Shown piece after piece: positions 34,979 through 42,029 of a stretch of 56,212 nucleotides of DNA. The notes under the pieces are model-generated. The model had not been told where the DNA came from, did not search any database, and was given only the letters and a program-made list of their open reading frames with translations. Origin of the DNA: Flavonifractor sp. An100 (GTDB lineage Bacteria > Bacillota > Clostridia > Oscillospirales > Oscillospiraceae); NCBI RefSeq assembly GCF_002161175.1, contig NZ_NFMA01000022.1, positions 1-56,212 of the forward strand. Reading direction: 5' to 3'. The number at the start of each line of letters is the position of its first letter. The first letter of the stretch is position 1. A program made the position numbers and the translations under genes.

Positions 34979-35958
34979 TGTTCCACACTTCCTTCCTGAG
35001 TTTCCCCTTGGGCAGACGCGGGCTGAGGTGCGCCGTTGGGGTAGAGAGTGTCATAGTCCACGGTGTGAGTTTCCAGATAGGCCAACCACTGTTTGCACCA
35101 GGCGCTGCGCAGGTGGACGCCGTCCTTGCTGGCATCTGCGGGGAGTGAACCATTTTCATCCACAAACTCGCTGTACAGATCTAAGTAGACCGCCTGCTTT
35201 TCTTCTGCGGCCTTCTTCATCAAATCATTGTAGACCCTGAGATGGTCGTTGGTCAAGTAGGTACGGCCGGTGGTTTGGGCTATGAGAGTCTCATTGACAG
35301 GGATGAGCCCCTGAATGTAAATAACAGCGTTGGGTTGGAGCTCTCGGATGTGGTCAATGGCCTCACAGTAGTTGCGGTAGAAGCCCTCGTCATCATAATA
35401 ACCCAGCTCGTTGATGCCCAGGGATAGATATACCTTTCCGTACTGCTCCAGAGCCAGAGCCTCCATCAGAGTATAGGATTGACCGTCAATGGTAATGGCC
35501 TTTTTTGTCTCCAGCTTAAAGATGGAAAGACCGTTGGAGGTGAGATTTTTCCCTCGGCCGATTCCACTGTAGATGAGGAAGCCGTCTGTCCGGGAATCCC
35601 CCACGAAGGCGGCGTCGTCAAAGTAGCTCACGTCCACGGCCTCGCTTTCTGGAGCGGGCTGGGAGAAGTCGTAAGAAGAAACTGCCTTTTGGTTTTCCTC
35701 TGACAAGGATGTATCCGGAGCCGCTCCATCTTCTTGGGAGTCAGAGGTGGTGTGGGTGGGCTGAAGGGCGGCAGAGGCAGAGTCCTGGGGGGAGGAGGAG
35801 CCAGATGCATTTTGACTGGACGAGGAGGTAGTGGAGGAGGAAGTGGAGCTCTGGGAAGAGGAGGCAGGGGGGGTGGAGCAAGCGGTAAGTGCGCTGAGGA
35901 CCAGGGAAGAGGAGAGGAGAACCGCCGCGGCACGGCGGGGGAAAAGGAAATTGAACAT
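34975..35958 (-). CDS. SGNH/GDSL-type hydrolase lipoprotein
   Basis: 327 residues from ATG 35958 (GGAGG 8 bases upstream). Lipoprotein signal ending LTAC (Cys27), then a Ser/Thr/Pro-rich linker (about 28-110) and an SGNH domain: Ser in FVGDSRTDGF, Gly/Asn in SLGINELGYYDDEGF, and the Asp/His pair in DGVHLRSAWC. Such proteins are O-acyl hydrolases or transferases acting on wall polymers or glycans; they often accompany DUF4358 proteins and O-acetylation genes. Here the partner upstream is a ThrE-type exporter, 23 bases away. Confidence 0.85.
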   Translation of the reverse strand: MFNFLFPRRAAAVLLSSSLVLSALTACSTPPASSSQSSTSSSTTSSSSQNASGSSSPQDSASAALQPTHTTSDSQEDGAAPDTSLSEENQKAVSSYDFSQPAPESEAVDVSYFDDAAFVGDSRTDGFLIYSGIGRGKNLTSNGLSIFKLETKKAITIDGQSYTLMEALALEQYGKVYLSLGINELGYYDDEGFYRNYCEAIDHIRELQPNAVIYIQGLIPVNETLIAQTTGRTYLTNDHLRVYNDLMKKAAEEKQAVYLDLYSEFVDENGSLPADASKDGVHLRSAWCKQWLAYLETHTVDYDTLYPNGAPQPASAQGETQEGSVEQ

Positions 35959-35981
35959 GAGAGAAACCTCCAAGGATGGGA

Positions 35982-37214
35982 TCAGGATGTGGATGTCCCT
36001 TCCCGGCGCAGTCTGGGTAGCAGGGCGCAAAGAAGGGAAGTGATGAGCATAGCGCCCACAGACAGGGCGGCAGCGAAGCCCAGGGTGTGGAGCAGGGTGG
36101 ATAAAAACAGGTTGGTGTAGCCGCCCACGCAATATACCATGGCGTGGTAGATGCCGGCGCCGGGCACAAGGGGGAGAAGGGCCACCTGCAAGTAGCCGGT
36201 GACGGGACAGTGGCGGACCCGAGCCATGATCTCGGAATAGGCACCCACCGCCATGGCGGATAGAAAAGCGCAGAGGATATCATTCTCCCACAGGGAGAGG
36301 GTGAGCAAATAGACCAGCCAACTCAGAGCGGCGCCCAGACCGCAGATCAGAATGCCCCGTCCCTGGATATTGAAGGCCAGGCCAAAGCCCACACAGGCGC
36401 AGAAGGCCCACAGGCAGGAGAGATAGCCGGGGCTGAGGGGATCGCTGGCCACCGCGGCAGAGCCGGAGCCTACCAGTAGGGGCAAGGCGGTGCCCAAGGC
36501 GATGGCAGTGGCCACCAGGATCACCTCAGCCGTGCGGGTCAGGCCGGAAATCAGGTCGCCGGCCATAATTTCCCGCATGGCGTTGGTGAGGGCCATGCCG
36601 GGGACAAGGACCATCAGGGTACCAATGGTAATAGCGTCCAAATTCCGCCCGCATCCCAGAAATACCAGAAGCTGAGCCAAACCGGAGGCGGCTGCGGAAG
36701 AGATGACGGTGCGGAAAAAGAGGTTAGAGCCAGTAAAAAAGTGGCCGAACAGGCCGCAGAGTGCCACGGCCAGGCCGCATAGAGCGGCACTGAGGCAGTC
36801 GGGCAGACTGCCGCCGAAGAAGAGGGCGAAGAAGGCAGAGGTGACCATATAGCTAATGGGTAGCACATAGGCGGGGAAATGGCGCAGGTCGTCTTGCAGG
36901 TGGTTAACCAGGGACAAGGCCTGGTCAATGGGGGGAACCTCCCGGCACAGGCGGCGGCACAGGGCGTTGCACCGTTCCAGCAGTTCAATGTCCGTCCCGT
37001 GAGCAGGGATGCGGCACATCCGGGTCAGCGGATGCCCTTCGGGGGTGTTCACGCTGACGATCAGGCAGTTGGGAATGGCAAAGACCTGGGGCTGCAGCCC
37101 ATAAGCGGTGAGCAGCCGGTTTATCGATTCCTCTACCCGATAAATTTCGGCGCCGCTGGCCATCAGCTGCCGGCCCAGTTCTGCGCCTAGGTTAAGAAGT
37201 TTGTCGTGATCCAT
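35982..37214 (-). CDS. ThrE-type threonine/serine exporter (two domains fused)
   Basis: 410 residues. The N-terminal soluble part (1-110: ELGRQLMASGAEIYRVEESI, VEESINRLL) is the DUF1212 amidase-like region; it is followed by about ten helices covering both ThrE and ThrE_2 (DUF3815) halves, including LVPGMALTNAMREIMAGDLI. In many Firmicutes the halves are separate proteins (YjjP/YjjB); here one chain carries both. It exports threonine/serine or succinate. A promoter lies at 37239-37266. Confidence 0.9.
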   Translation of the reverse strand: MDHDKLLNLGAELGRQLMASGAEIYRVEESINRLLTAYGLQPQVFAIPNCLIVSVNTPEGHPLTRMCRIPAHGTDIELLERCNALCRRLCREVPPIDQALSLVNHLQDDLRHFPAYVLPISYMVTSAFFALFFGGSLPDCLSAALCGLAVALCGLFGHFFTGSNLFFRTVISSAAASGLAQLLVFLGCGRNLDAITIGTLMVLVPGMALTNAMREIMAGDLISGLTRTAEVILVATAIALGTALPLLVGSGSAAVASDPLSPGYLSCLWAFCACVGFGLAFNIQGRGILICGLGAALSWLVYLLTLSLWENDILCAFLSAMAVGAYSEIMARVRHCPVTGYLQVALLPLVPGAGIYHAMVYCVGGYTNLFLSTLLHTLGFAAALSVGAMLITSLLCALLPRLRREGTSTS

Positions 37215-37238
37215 GATACCCTCCTGATTGTCTTTTAC

Positions 37239-37266
37239 AGGATATCATGTTTCCCATAAATTGCAA
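37239..37266 (-). promoter_or_regulatory. promoter of the ThrE operon
   Basis: TTGCAA (37261-37266), 16-bp spacer, TATCCT (37239-37244) on the minus strand, close upstream of the ThrE ribosome site. Confidence 0.55.
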
Positions 37267-37376
37267 GTGTGAAAAGCGATTGGATGCCAGTGCCCTCTTC
37301 TATGAGAGAAGACGGGGAGCAAGTAAAAATAGTTTTTCAGGAAAGGACATAATTCACCAAAATTTTTATAAAAAAA

Positions 37377-37408
37377 TACGCCAGACAGAGGATGCTCTGT
37401 CTGGCGTA
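37377..37408 (-). terminator. terminator after the second degV
   Basis: TACGCCAGACAGAG (37377-37390), loop GATG, CTCTGTCTGGCGTA (37395-37408). On the minus strand TTTTTTTATAAAAATT follows. Confidence 0.92.
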
Positions 37409-37425
37409 GGAGAAGGCGAAAAGGG

Positions 37426-38316
37426 TCAGCAGCGGCGCAGGATACCGACTCCGATGGGGGTGGGGCCGGTGTGTACACCGATGGTAACACCAATCTGATA
37501 GACCGGGGAACGGGGCACGGAATACCCCCGCTGGGCCAGTCCGTCGAACAGGGTGTCGGTAAAGGAGTCGTATTCCTGTCGGTCTAGACCAAATCCAGTG
37601 ACCACTTGCCACTGGGACAAGTCCAGCTCCTGGTGTTGAACATAGCGGTAAAACAATTCCTGGACCCGTTGAAGGGACTTTTTTCGTCCCTGGGCGATGC
37701 CATCTGAAACCAGTCCGCAGTCCTGATATCCGATTAGGGGCTTTACTTTTAGCAAAGAGCCGGTGGCGGCTGCTGCCTTTCCAATTCGTCCGCCGTGGCT
37801 GAGATAATCTAAGTCGTTGGTGGTAAAGAAGATACGTCCAGTGGAGCGGATGGGCTCCAGGGCTTCCACCGCCTGCATGAGAGTAAACTCCCGATCCCGC
37901 AGCTGAACGGCCTGCTCCACCAGCAATCCCTGAAGCACGGTAGCCAGCTGGGAGTCCATTACATATAGCTGTGCCTTGGGAAAGTCCTCCAACAGAGCGT
38001 TCCGGGCATTTTGCGCACACTGGTAAGAACCACTGAACCGGGCGTTCAGGCAGATGCACAGAATGGGGATGTCCTGCTGAGCCAGGGGGCGAAATACATC
38101 CAAATAGTCCTCAATGGTGGGCATGGATGTTTTGGGAAACACGCCGGGATGGTCGGCCATGCGCTGGTAAAAGTCGTGGGTGGAAATGTCCCGTTCCTCT
38201 CGGTAGTACACCTCATCACCCAGCGCCACATAGTAGGATACCAGATCAACGCCCAGACGCTGGGTTCTCTCCAAACCCAAGTCGCAGGAGCTGTCACTGA
38301 CGATATGGAACTTCAT
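37426..38316 (-). CDS. DegV family lipid-binding protein
   Basis: 296 residues starting MKFHIVSDSSCDLGLERTQR. The DegV signature blocks SMPTIEDYLDVF and CLNARFSGSYQCAQNARNAL are present, as is LDYLSHGGRIGKAAAATGSL near the lipid entrance. Sequence is divergent from the first DegV (2150), so it may take a different fatty acid. ATG 38316 follows GAAGGAGAGAGGT; the longer frame reaches 38424 but without start signals. Promoter at 38403-38431. Confidence 0.9.
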   Translation of the reverse strand: MKFHIVSDSSCDLGLERTQRLGVDLVSYYVALGDEVYYREERDISTHDFYQRMADHPGVFPKTSMPTIEDYLDVFRPLAQQDIPILCICLNARFSGSYQCAQNARNALLEDFPKAQLYVMDSQLATVLQGLLVEQAVQLRDREFTLMQAVEALEPIRSTGRIFFTTNDLDYLSHGGRIGKAAAATGSLLKVKPLIGYQDCGLVSDGIAQGRKKSLQRVQELFYRYVQHQELDLSQWQVVTGFGLDRQEYDSFTDTLFDGLAQRGYSVPRSPVYQIGVTIGVHTGPTPIGVGILRRC

Positions 38317-38402
38317 ACCTCTCTCCTTCGCATTCGGGACGTCCCTCCTCTCCGCCGGAAGAGAGCGTCGTGACCGGGCAGCGCCCGGTAGGGGATACTG
38401 GT

Positions 38403-38431
38403 ATGATACTGCGAAGCGGACCAAAGCTCAA
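38403..38431 (-). promoter_or_regulatory. promoter for the second degV
   Basis: TTGAGC (38426-38431), 17-bp spacer, TATCAT (38403-38408) on the minus strand. Confidence 0.6.
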
Positions 38432-38503
38432 CAAAAAAACAGAAAGTTTACAGATTGTTTTCAGCTTCTTTGACGGACCATCTGCGCCGAAAAACGTACA
38501 AGA

Positions 38504-39232
38504 TCAGTAGTAGGAACGCATATCCACACAGGCGGCAATGTACTCCAACAGCTGGTTAATGCCAAATACCGGGACCTTGGCGATGTCCTGCACCTGACGG
38601 CTAAAGGGGCCGAAGTTGGTGCACTCAAAGACAATGGCGCCGGTGTTGGGGTGCTCCTTCATGTGGCGGCGGGTCATCTCCTCCATGCATTCCTGCAGCA
38701 CCTCCCGATCCTCCTCCAGGTGGTTGTCAATGAAGAGGGAGGGGAAGGGGGAGCCCTCTGGCATGCCGCTGACCACCACGGGGATGTCCTTGGTGGAGAA
38801 GCCGGCCTGGTTAAAGTGGTCCTCGGTGAGGTTCCAGGGCCGCTCGGTGAAGATGGCGATTTCCAGGTCGGGGTTGATCATATTGCGGACCAAGGGGACC
38901 AGCATCAGAGCGGAGGTAAACACCGGAATATGGACACAAGCTGCCAACTCCTTTTGGAATTTAGCCAAAAAGCCGCAGCTGGTGGTGATGGCCCGGCAGC
39001 CCTCTGCCTCCAACTCCTGAGCGGCCTGGATAAAGGGCTGTAACAGAGTGGGGTCGTGGTCCTGCCCCATGATGCGGTGGCAGAATGCATCTTTTACCAC
39101 CTTGTAGCGTACGGGAACGTTAGGGTAGCTTTTGGCATTGCCAATGTCGCCGGGGATACGGGGGAAAATGGTGTCCAGCATCAAAATTCCAATGTCCTGT
39201 CCGTAATTTGTGTAACCGCCTACTAAATGCAT
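38504..39232 (-). CDS. aspartate/glutamate racemase-family protein
   Basis: 242 residues starting MHLVGGYTNYGQDIGIL. Two cysteines in the expected superfamily places are seen: AITTSCGFLAKFQ and VFECTNFGPFSRQ, plus a third central block with HIPVFTSALMLVPLV. These would act as the two acid/base thiols of cofactor-independent racemases or of related hydantoin racemase and maleate isomerase. Substrate not deducible. ATG 39232 is supported by AAGGAG upstream and by the motif start. Confidence 0.83.
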   Translation of the reverse strand: MHLVGGYTNYGQDIGILMLDTIFPRIPGDIGNAKSYPNVPVRYKVVKDAFCHRIMGQDHDPTLLQPFIQAAQELEAEGCRAITTSCGFLAKFQKELAACVHIPVFTSALMLVPLVRNMINPDLEIAIFTERPWNLTEDHFNQAGFSTKDIPVVVSGMPEGSPFPSLFIDNHLEEDREVLQECMEEMTRRHMKEHPNTGAIVFECTNFGPFSRQVQDIAKVPVFGINQLLEYIAACVDMRSYY

Positions 39233-39324
39233 AACCACTTCGCTCCTTTTCACATATTTTTTGGTGGCTGAACCGCTCCTCATGAGCGGAGAGGGAACAA
39301 AGGAAAGCGCCGATAGGAGGAGGG

Positions 39325-40374
39325 TCAGCGGCCGACCCGGCGGGGCTTGCACCGCTGACAGGGGGAGTATCCCGCCTGTATGGCCTGCTCCCGGGTATCA
39401 AAGAGCACCTGGTTGTCGGGGGACATGTCCAAGACCGAGGAGCAGGAGGGAAGGTGGAATTTCATGGAGTTGGAATTTCCTACATAGCCCTCTCCGGCGG
39501 GCTGGGTAGGGTTGGTGGGGAGAGAGGACTGTTTTTCCGTCTGGAAGGTGACGGTGGTGCCGTCACTCTGAGCCACAATGGTCCCCTGCAAGTCGGTACG
39601 ATAGACCTGGACCTCGGCGTCCCGCAGGCGGCTGAGGGTGTCCTGGGAGGGGTGGCCGTAGGAGTTGTCCGTCCCCACGGAAATGACGGCGTATTCCGGC
39701 ATCACCTGACGCAGGAAGGGGTAGCTGGTGGAAGTTTCGCTGCCATGGTGTCCCACCTTCAACACGGTGGCCTCCAGGGCGGCACCACTTTGAAGCAGAT
39801 CCTCCTCCGCCTCCCGCTCCATGTCGCCGGTAAAGAGAAAGGAGGTCTGGCCATAGTCCACCCGGAGGACGATGGAAGTGTTGTTGGCGTCGGAGTAGTC
39901 CTTGACAGGGCCTAAAATCTCCACCTGGGCGCTGCCCAGATCAAAGGTGTCCCCCGGAGCGGGAACGGTGAGGGATTTGTCCTGGGCAGAGAGATACTTG
40001 ACCAGATTGTCAAACACCTGAGTGGTCCCCTGGGTGACGGGACAAAGGGCGGTGTCCACCGTGGCGTAATGCAAAGCGCCGGGCAGTCCGCCGATGTGGT
40101 CCTCGTGGATGTGGGTGGCCACCATGTAGTCCAGGTGGGAGGCCCCCTGCTGTTCCAGATAGGAGTAGATCAGGTCGGAGTCGGCGGCGTTGCCGCCGTC
40201 AATGAGCATGTAGTGGCCGTCACACTCCACCAGGGCGGCATCCGCCTGGCCCACGTCGATGTAGTGCACGGCAAAGGAGCTGCCCTCCTCCGGGGCCTGA
40301 TAGGCGGGAACGGGGGCGGCACAGCCGGTGAGCAGGGTGAGCAGCAGAAGAAGGGAAAGAAATTTTTGTTTCAT
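39325..40374 (-). CDS. ComEC-like metallo-beta-lactamase lipoprotein with C-terminal Zn-knuckle
   Basis: 349 residues from ATG 40374 (TTGGAGGACCCCT upstream). Lipoprotein signal ends LTGC (Cys18). The hydrolase domain has HYIDVGQADAALVE, ATHIHEDHIGGLPGA (metal ligands), TGDMEREAEEDLL and KVGHHGSETSTSY, as in the nuclease domain of ComEC but without the competence membrane channel. The C terminus holds a small Cys-containing domain (GNSNSMKFHLPSCSSVL, then YSPCQRCKPRRVGR) resembling Ada-type zinc-binding modules. It likely acts outside the membrane on a phosphodiester substrate. Confidence 0.87.
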   Translation of the reverse strand: MKQKFLSLLLLLTLLTGCAAPVPAYQAPEEGSSFAVHYIDVGQADAALVECDGHYMLIDGGNAADSDLIYSYLEQQGASHLDYMVATHIHEDHIGGLPGALHYATVDTALCPVTQGTTQVFDNLVKYLSAQDKSLTVPAPGDTFDLGSAQVEILGPVKDYSDANNTSIVLRVDYGQTSFLFTGDMEREAEEDLLQSGAALEATVLKVGHHGSETSTSYPFLRQVMPEYAVISVGTDNSYGHPSQDTLSRLRDAEVQVYRTDLQGTIVAQSDGTTVTFQTEKQSSLPTNPTQPAGEGYVGNSNSMKFHLPSCSSVLDMSPDNQVLFDTREQAIQAGYSPCQRCKPRRVGR

Positions 40375-40413
40375 AGGGGTCCTCCAAGGAAATGGGTTCA
40401 GCGGGAGAAAAAG

Positions 40414-40441
40414 GTGGCCGCAAAGCAGACTTTGCGGCCAC
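40414..40441 (-). terminator. terminator of the displaced tRNA-Arg gene
   Basis: GTGGCCGCAAAG (40414-40425), loop CAGA, CTTTGCGGCCAC (40430-40441); on the minus strand it is followed by CTTTTTC. It begins one base after the CCA end of the tRNA fragment, as expected for a tRNA terminator. Confidence 0.85.
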
Positions 40442-40442
40442 G

Positions 40443-40487
40443 TGGCGTCCCAGAAGGGATTCGAACCCCCGGCCTTCCCCTTAGGAG
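40443..40487 (-). tRNA. 3' fragment of tRNA-Arg(CCU), island attachment scar
   Basis: On the minus strand the sequence runs from anticodon loop CTCCTAAG through the variable loop, a T arm with GGGGG-TTCGAAT-CCCTT, the acceptor strand CTGGGAC, then G and CCA. This is the 3' 45 bases of a tRNA-Arg(CCU). No 5' half (acceptor strand GTCCCAG, D arm) lies upstream. The break is in the anticodon loop, the classical crossover site of tyrosine integrases. The fragment cannot make a tRNA. Confidence 0.88.
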
Positions 40488-40528
40488 TACGGTGCATAGG
40501 GTATTACGGAATTTCATGCGTTCTCGAT

Positions 40529-40571
40529 AAATCCCTGCAATCCATTGTACTCCAATGGATTGCGGGGATTT
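40529..40571. repeat. 19-bp imperfect inverted repeat inside the island end
   Basis: AAATCCCTGCAATCCATTG (40529-40547), loop TACTC, CAATGGATTGCGGGGATTT (40553-40571), one T-G mismatch. It is 42 bases from the tRNA fragment. Possible terminator for island transcripts or a recombination-related structure. The rest of 40,572-40,711 shows no gene. Confidence 0.6.
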
Positions 40572-40711
40572 GTCTGTTTCACGCTCTTAATAATTCTTAG
40601 TTGGAATTCAGCAGTATTTCGGTGCTTGTAGGCAGAAATGTTGGTAACGGAGGATATGGCATAACAGGACGAGAGATTGCGAATTATCTCGAAAGTGAAC
40701 TGTTAATTTTA

Positions 40712-41389
40712 TCACAGCATATCAACTGGAAAGAATCTGCAGTTTGAAAATGTGTTGCGCTCAAATTTCCGGATAAGCGCCACTGCAGCTCCTTCAAAAC
40801 ACCAGTAGCCGCAGTACGTATCATCCGTCCGCTTGTCCGAATCAAACCACGCGGATTCTTTGTTGTCCTCGTACCACTGTGACTGAATATACTCCCGCAG
40901 ATCTTCCGCAGATCTTTTTTCCTGCAGGGTCTCCATAAATACAGAAGTCGTATCCGGAAAGAGCAGCTTGCTATCTTCGGGCGCATCCTCGGTGCGGCCG
41001 TTCTGATAAGAGTAAAGCGTCTGTAGCAGTGCATCCTGTGGAATATATGCAGCAGGCAGCGTGCTTTTGAGGTCAACTTGAAATAGGACCGCAAGAGAAA
41101 GCGTGTCCAATACTTCTTGATACGTCAGAGAGCCTTGCGTCTGGACATGTAGCAGATACGCCTGGAAAGTCTGCATGAGGAGGCTTTTTTCGCAGCCCAA
41201 GGAGTACTGGGCATAGAACTTATCGTGCATCAAACTGGACAAAAAGCGATGGCATTGTTGAATTTTAGGTAAGGGTTTTTGGTCTGATACCAACTCCTCC
41301 AGTTTCTTGCTGAAACGAACGATCCGCGTCTCTTGCTCCCGAAGATAACGCTCAAAATAATCCTGTGTTTTCCTACAATCACGAAGCAC
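40712..41389 (-). CDS. PoNi-like immunity protein (DUF1910/DUF1911)
   Basis: 225 residues starting at GTG 41389, with AAAGGGGAGAG 5 bases upstream and overlapping the toxin stop by 11 bases. An N-terminal helix with RDCRKTQDYFERYLREQETR is followed by a DUF1910-like region (YAQYSLGCEKSLLMQTFQAY) and a C-terminal DUF1911-like region (SQWYEDNKESAWFDS, then YCGYWCFEGAAVALIRKFER). In known PoNe/PoNi pairs this protein neutralises the partner DNase by binding. It lies directly after the PoNe gene, as in that pair. Assignment rests on motif resemblance, not on a search. Confidence 0.8.
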   Translation of the reverse strand: MLRDCRKTQDYFERYLREQETRIVRFSKKLEELVSDQKPLPKIQQCHRFLSSLMHDKFYAQYSLGCEKSLLMQTFQAYLLHVQTQGSLTYQEVLDTLSLAVLFQVDLKSTLPAAYIPQDALLQTLYSYQNGRTEDAPEDSKLLFPDTTSVFMETLQEKRSAEDLREYIQSQWYEDNKESAWFDSDKRTDDTYCGYWCFEGAAVALIRKFERNTFSNCRFFPVDML

Positions 41390-42029
41390 TGAAACTCTCC
41401 CCTTTCGATACAACGTTTGCGTTATCGTCCAATTTTTCAAATATGACCGGAGTATTGACGTCATCGCCAACACCGACCCGCACCACATAACATCCAACAT
41501 TGTCATCCAACATGGCTTCCCGAATTTCATCTGCCCGTTCTTTTCCAACTGCACTGTCTAAACGGGCGTTAATCCAGTCTTTGCTCATCTGTTTTCCACC
41601 TTTTGTTTCTGCCAACTGAGCGGTATTGTATTTGGCGTCTACGATAATATAAGGCGGCTTCCCTGCTGGGTTATAGTATACTGCGTCAATACCTCCGTGC
41701 CCTTTATCGTCCAGACCAGTGACCATGTCAAGGGAAATGCGTTCGTATCCCATCTCACGAAAGATCTGATCAGAGTACATTTCAGCAAAGTTTCCTTTTT
41801 GCTTTGTGTCTTCCAATGGAGTGTCCCCCGATTTCACCGCTTCTATCACATCATCCTGCTTCTGGATGTTTTCTAGTTCCTTGGAGGGACACTCCCCGGA
41901 GTCGTCAGGCAACTCTGTCTGATACGGCACATCTCCAGAGTCATCCGGAAGATCAAAAGTATCCTTATTCTGGATTTCGGAAGACTTTATCTCGCCAGCG
42001 GGAACGTCACCTCTTTCAAAATTGGCCAT
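41379..42029 (-). CDS. PoNe-type PD-(D/E)xK DNase toxin
   Basis: 216 residues. The C-terminal domain (about 76-175) carries the PoNe pattern: KGNFAEMYSDQIFREMGYER, then HGGIDAVYYNPAGKPPYIIV, DAKYN and GGKQMSKDWINARL. Candidate catalytic residues are Glu83, Asp115, Asp131 and Lys133. PoNe enzymes are interbacterial DNases. The N-terminal 75 residues are acidic, with LPDDSGDVP and LPDDSGECP repeats, and contain no LXG, signal or PAAR domain. Its ATG overlaps the HerA stop by one base (TAATG) and GGGGGTGA is the ribosome site. Confidence 0.83.
   Translation of the reverse strand: MANFERGDVPAGEIKSSEIQNKDTFDLPDDSGDVPYQTELPDDSGECPSKELENIQKQDDVIEAVKSGDTPLEDTKQKGNFAEMYSDQIFREMGYERISLDMVTGLDDKGHGGIDAVYYNPAGKPPYIIVDAKYNTAQLAETKGGKQMSKDWINARLDSAVGKERADEIREAMLDDNVGCYVVRVGVGDDVNTPVIFEKLDDNANVVSKGESFSAS

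Noticed and set aside
40443-40520. A complete tRNA-Arg gene
   Set aside because: No acceptor 5' strand, D arm or paired anticodon stem is found upstream of the anticodon loop.
40328-40600. 90-codon plus-strand frame reading SQKGFEPPAFPLG
   Set aside because: It is the reverse of the tRNA T arm and flanks, a well-known source of false protein predictions, with no ribosome site.
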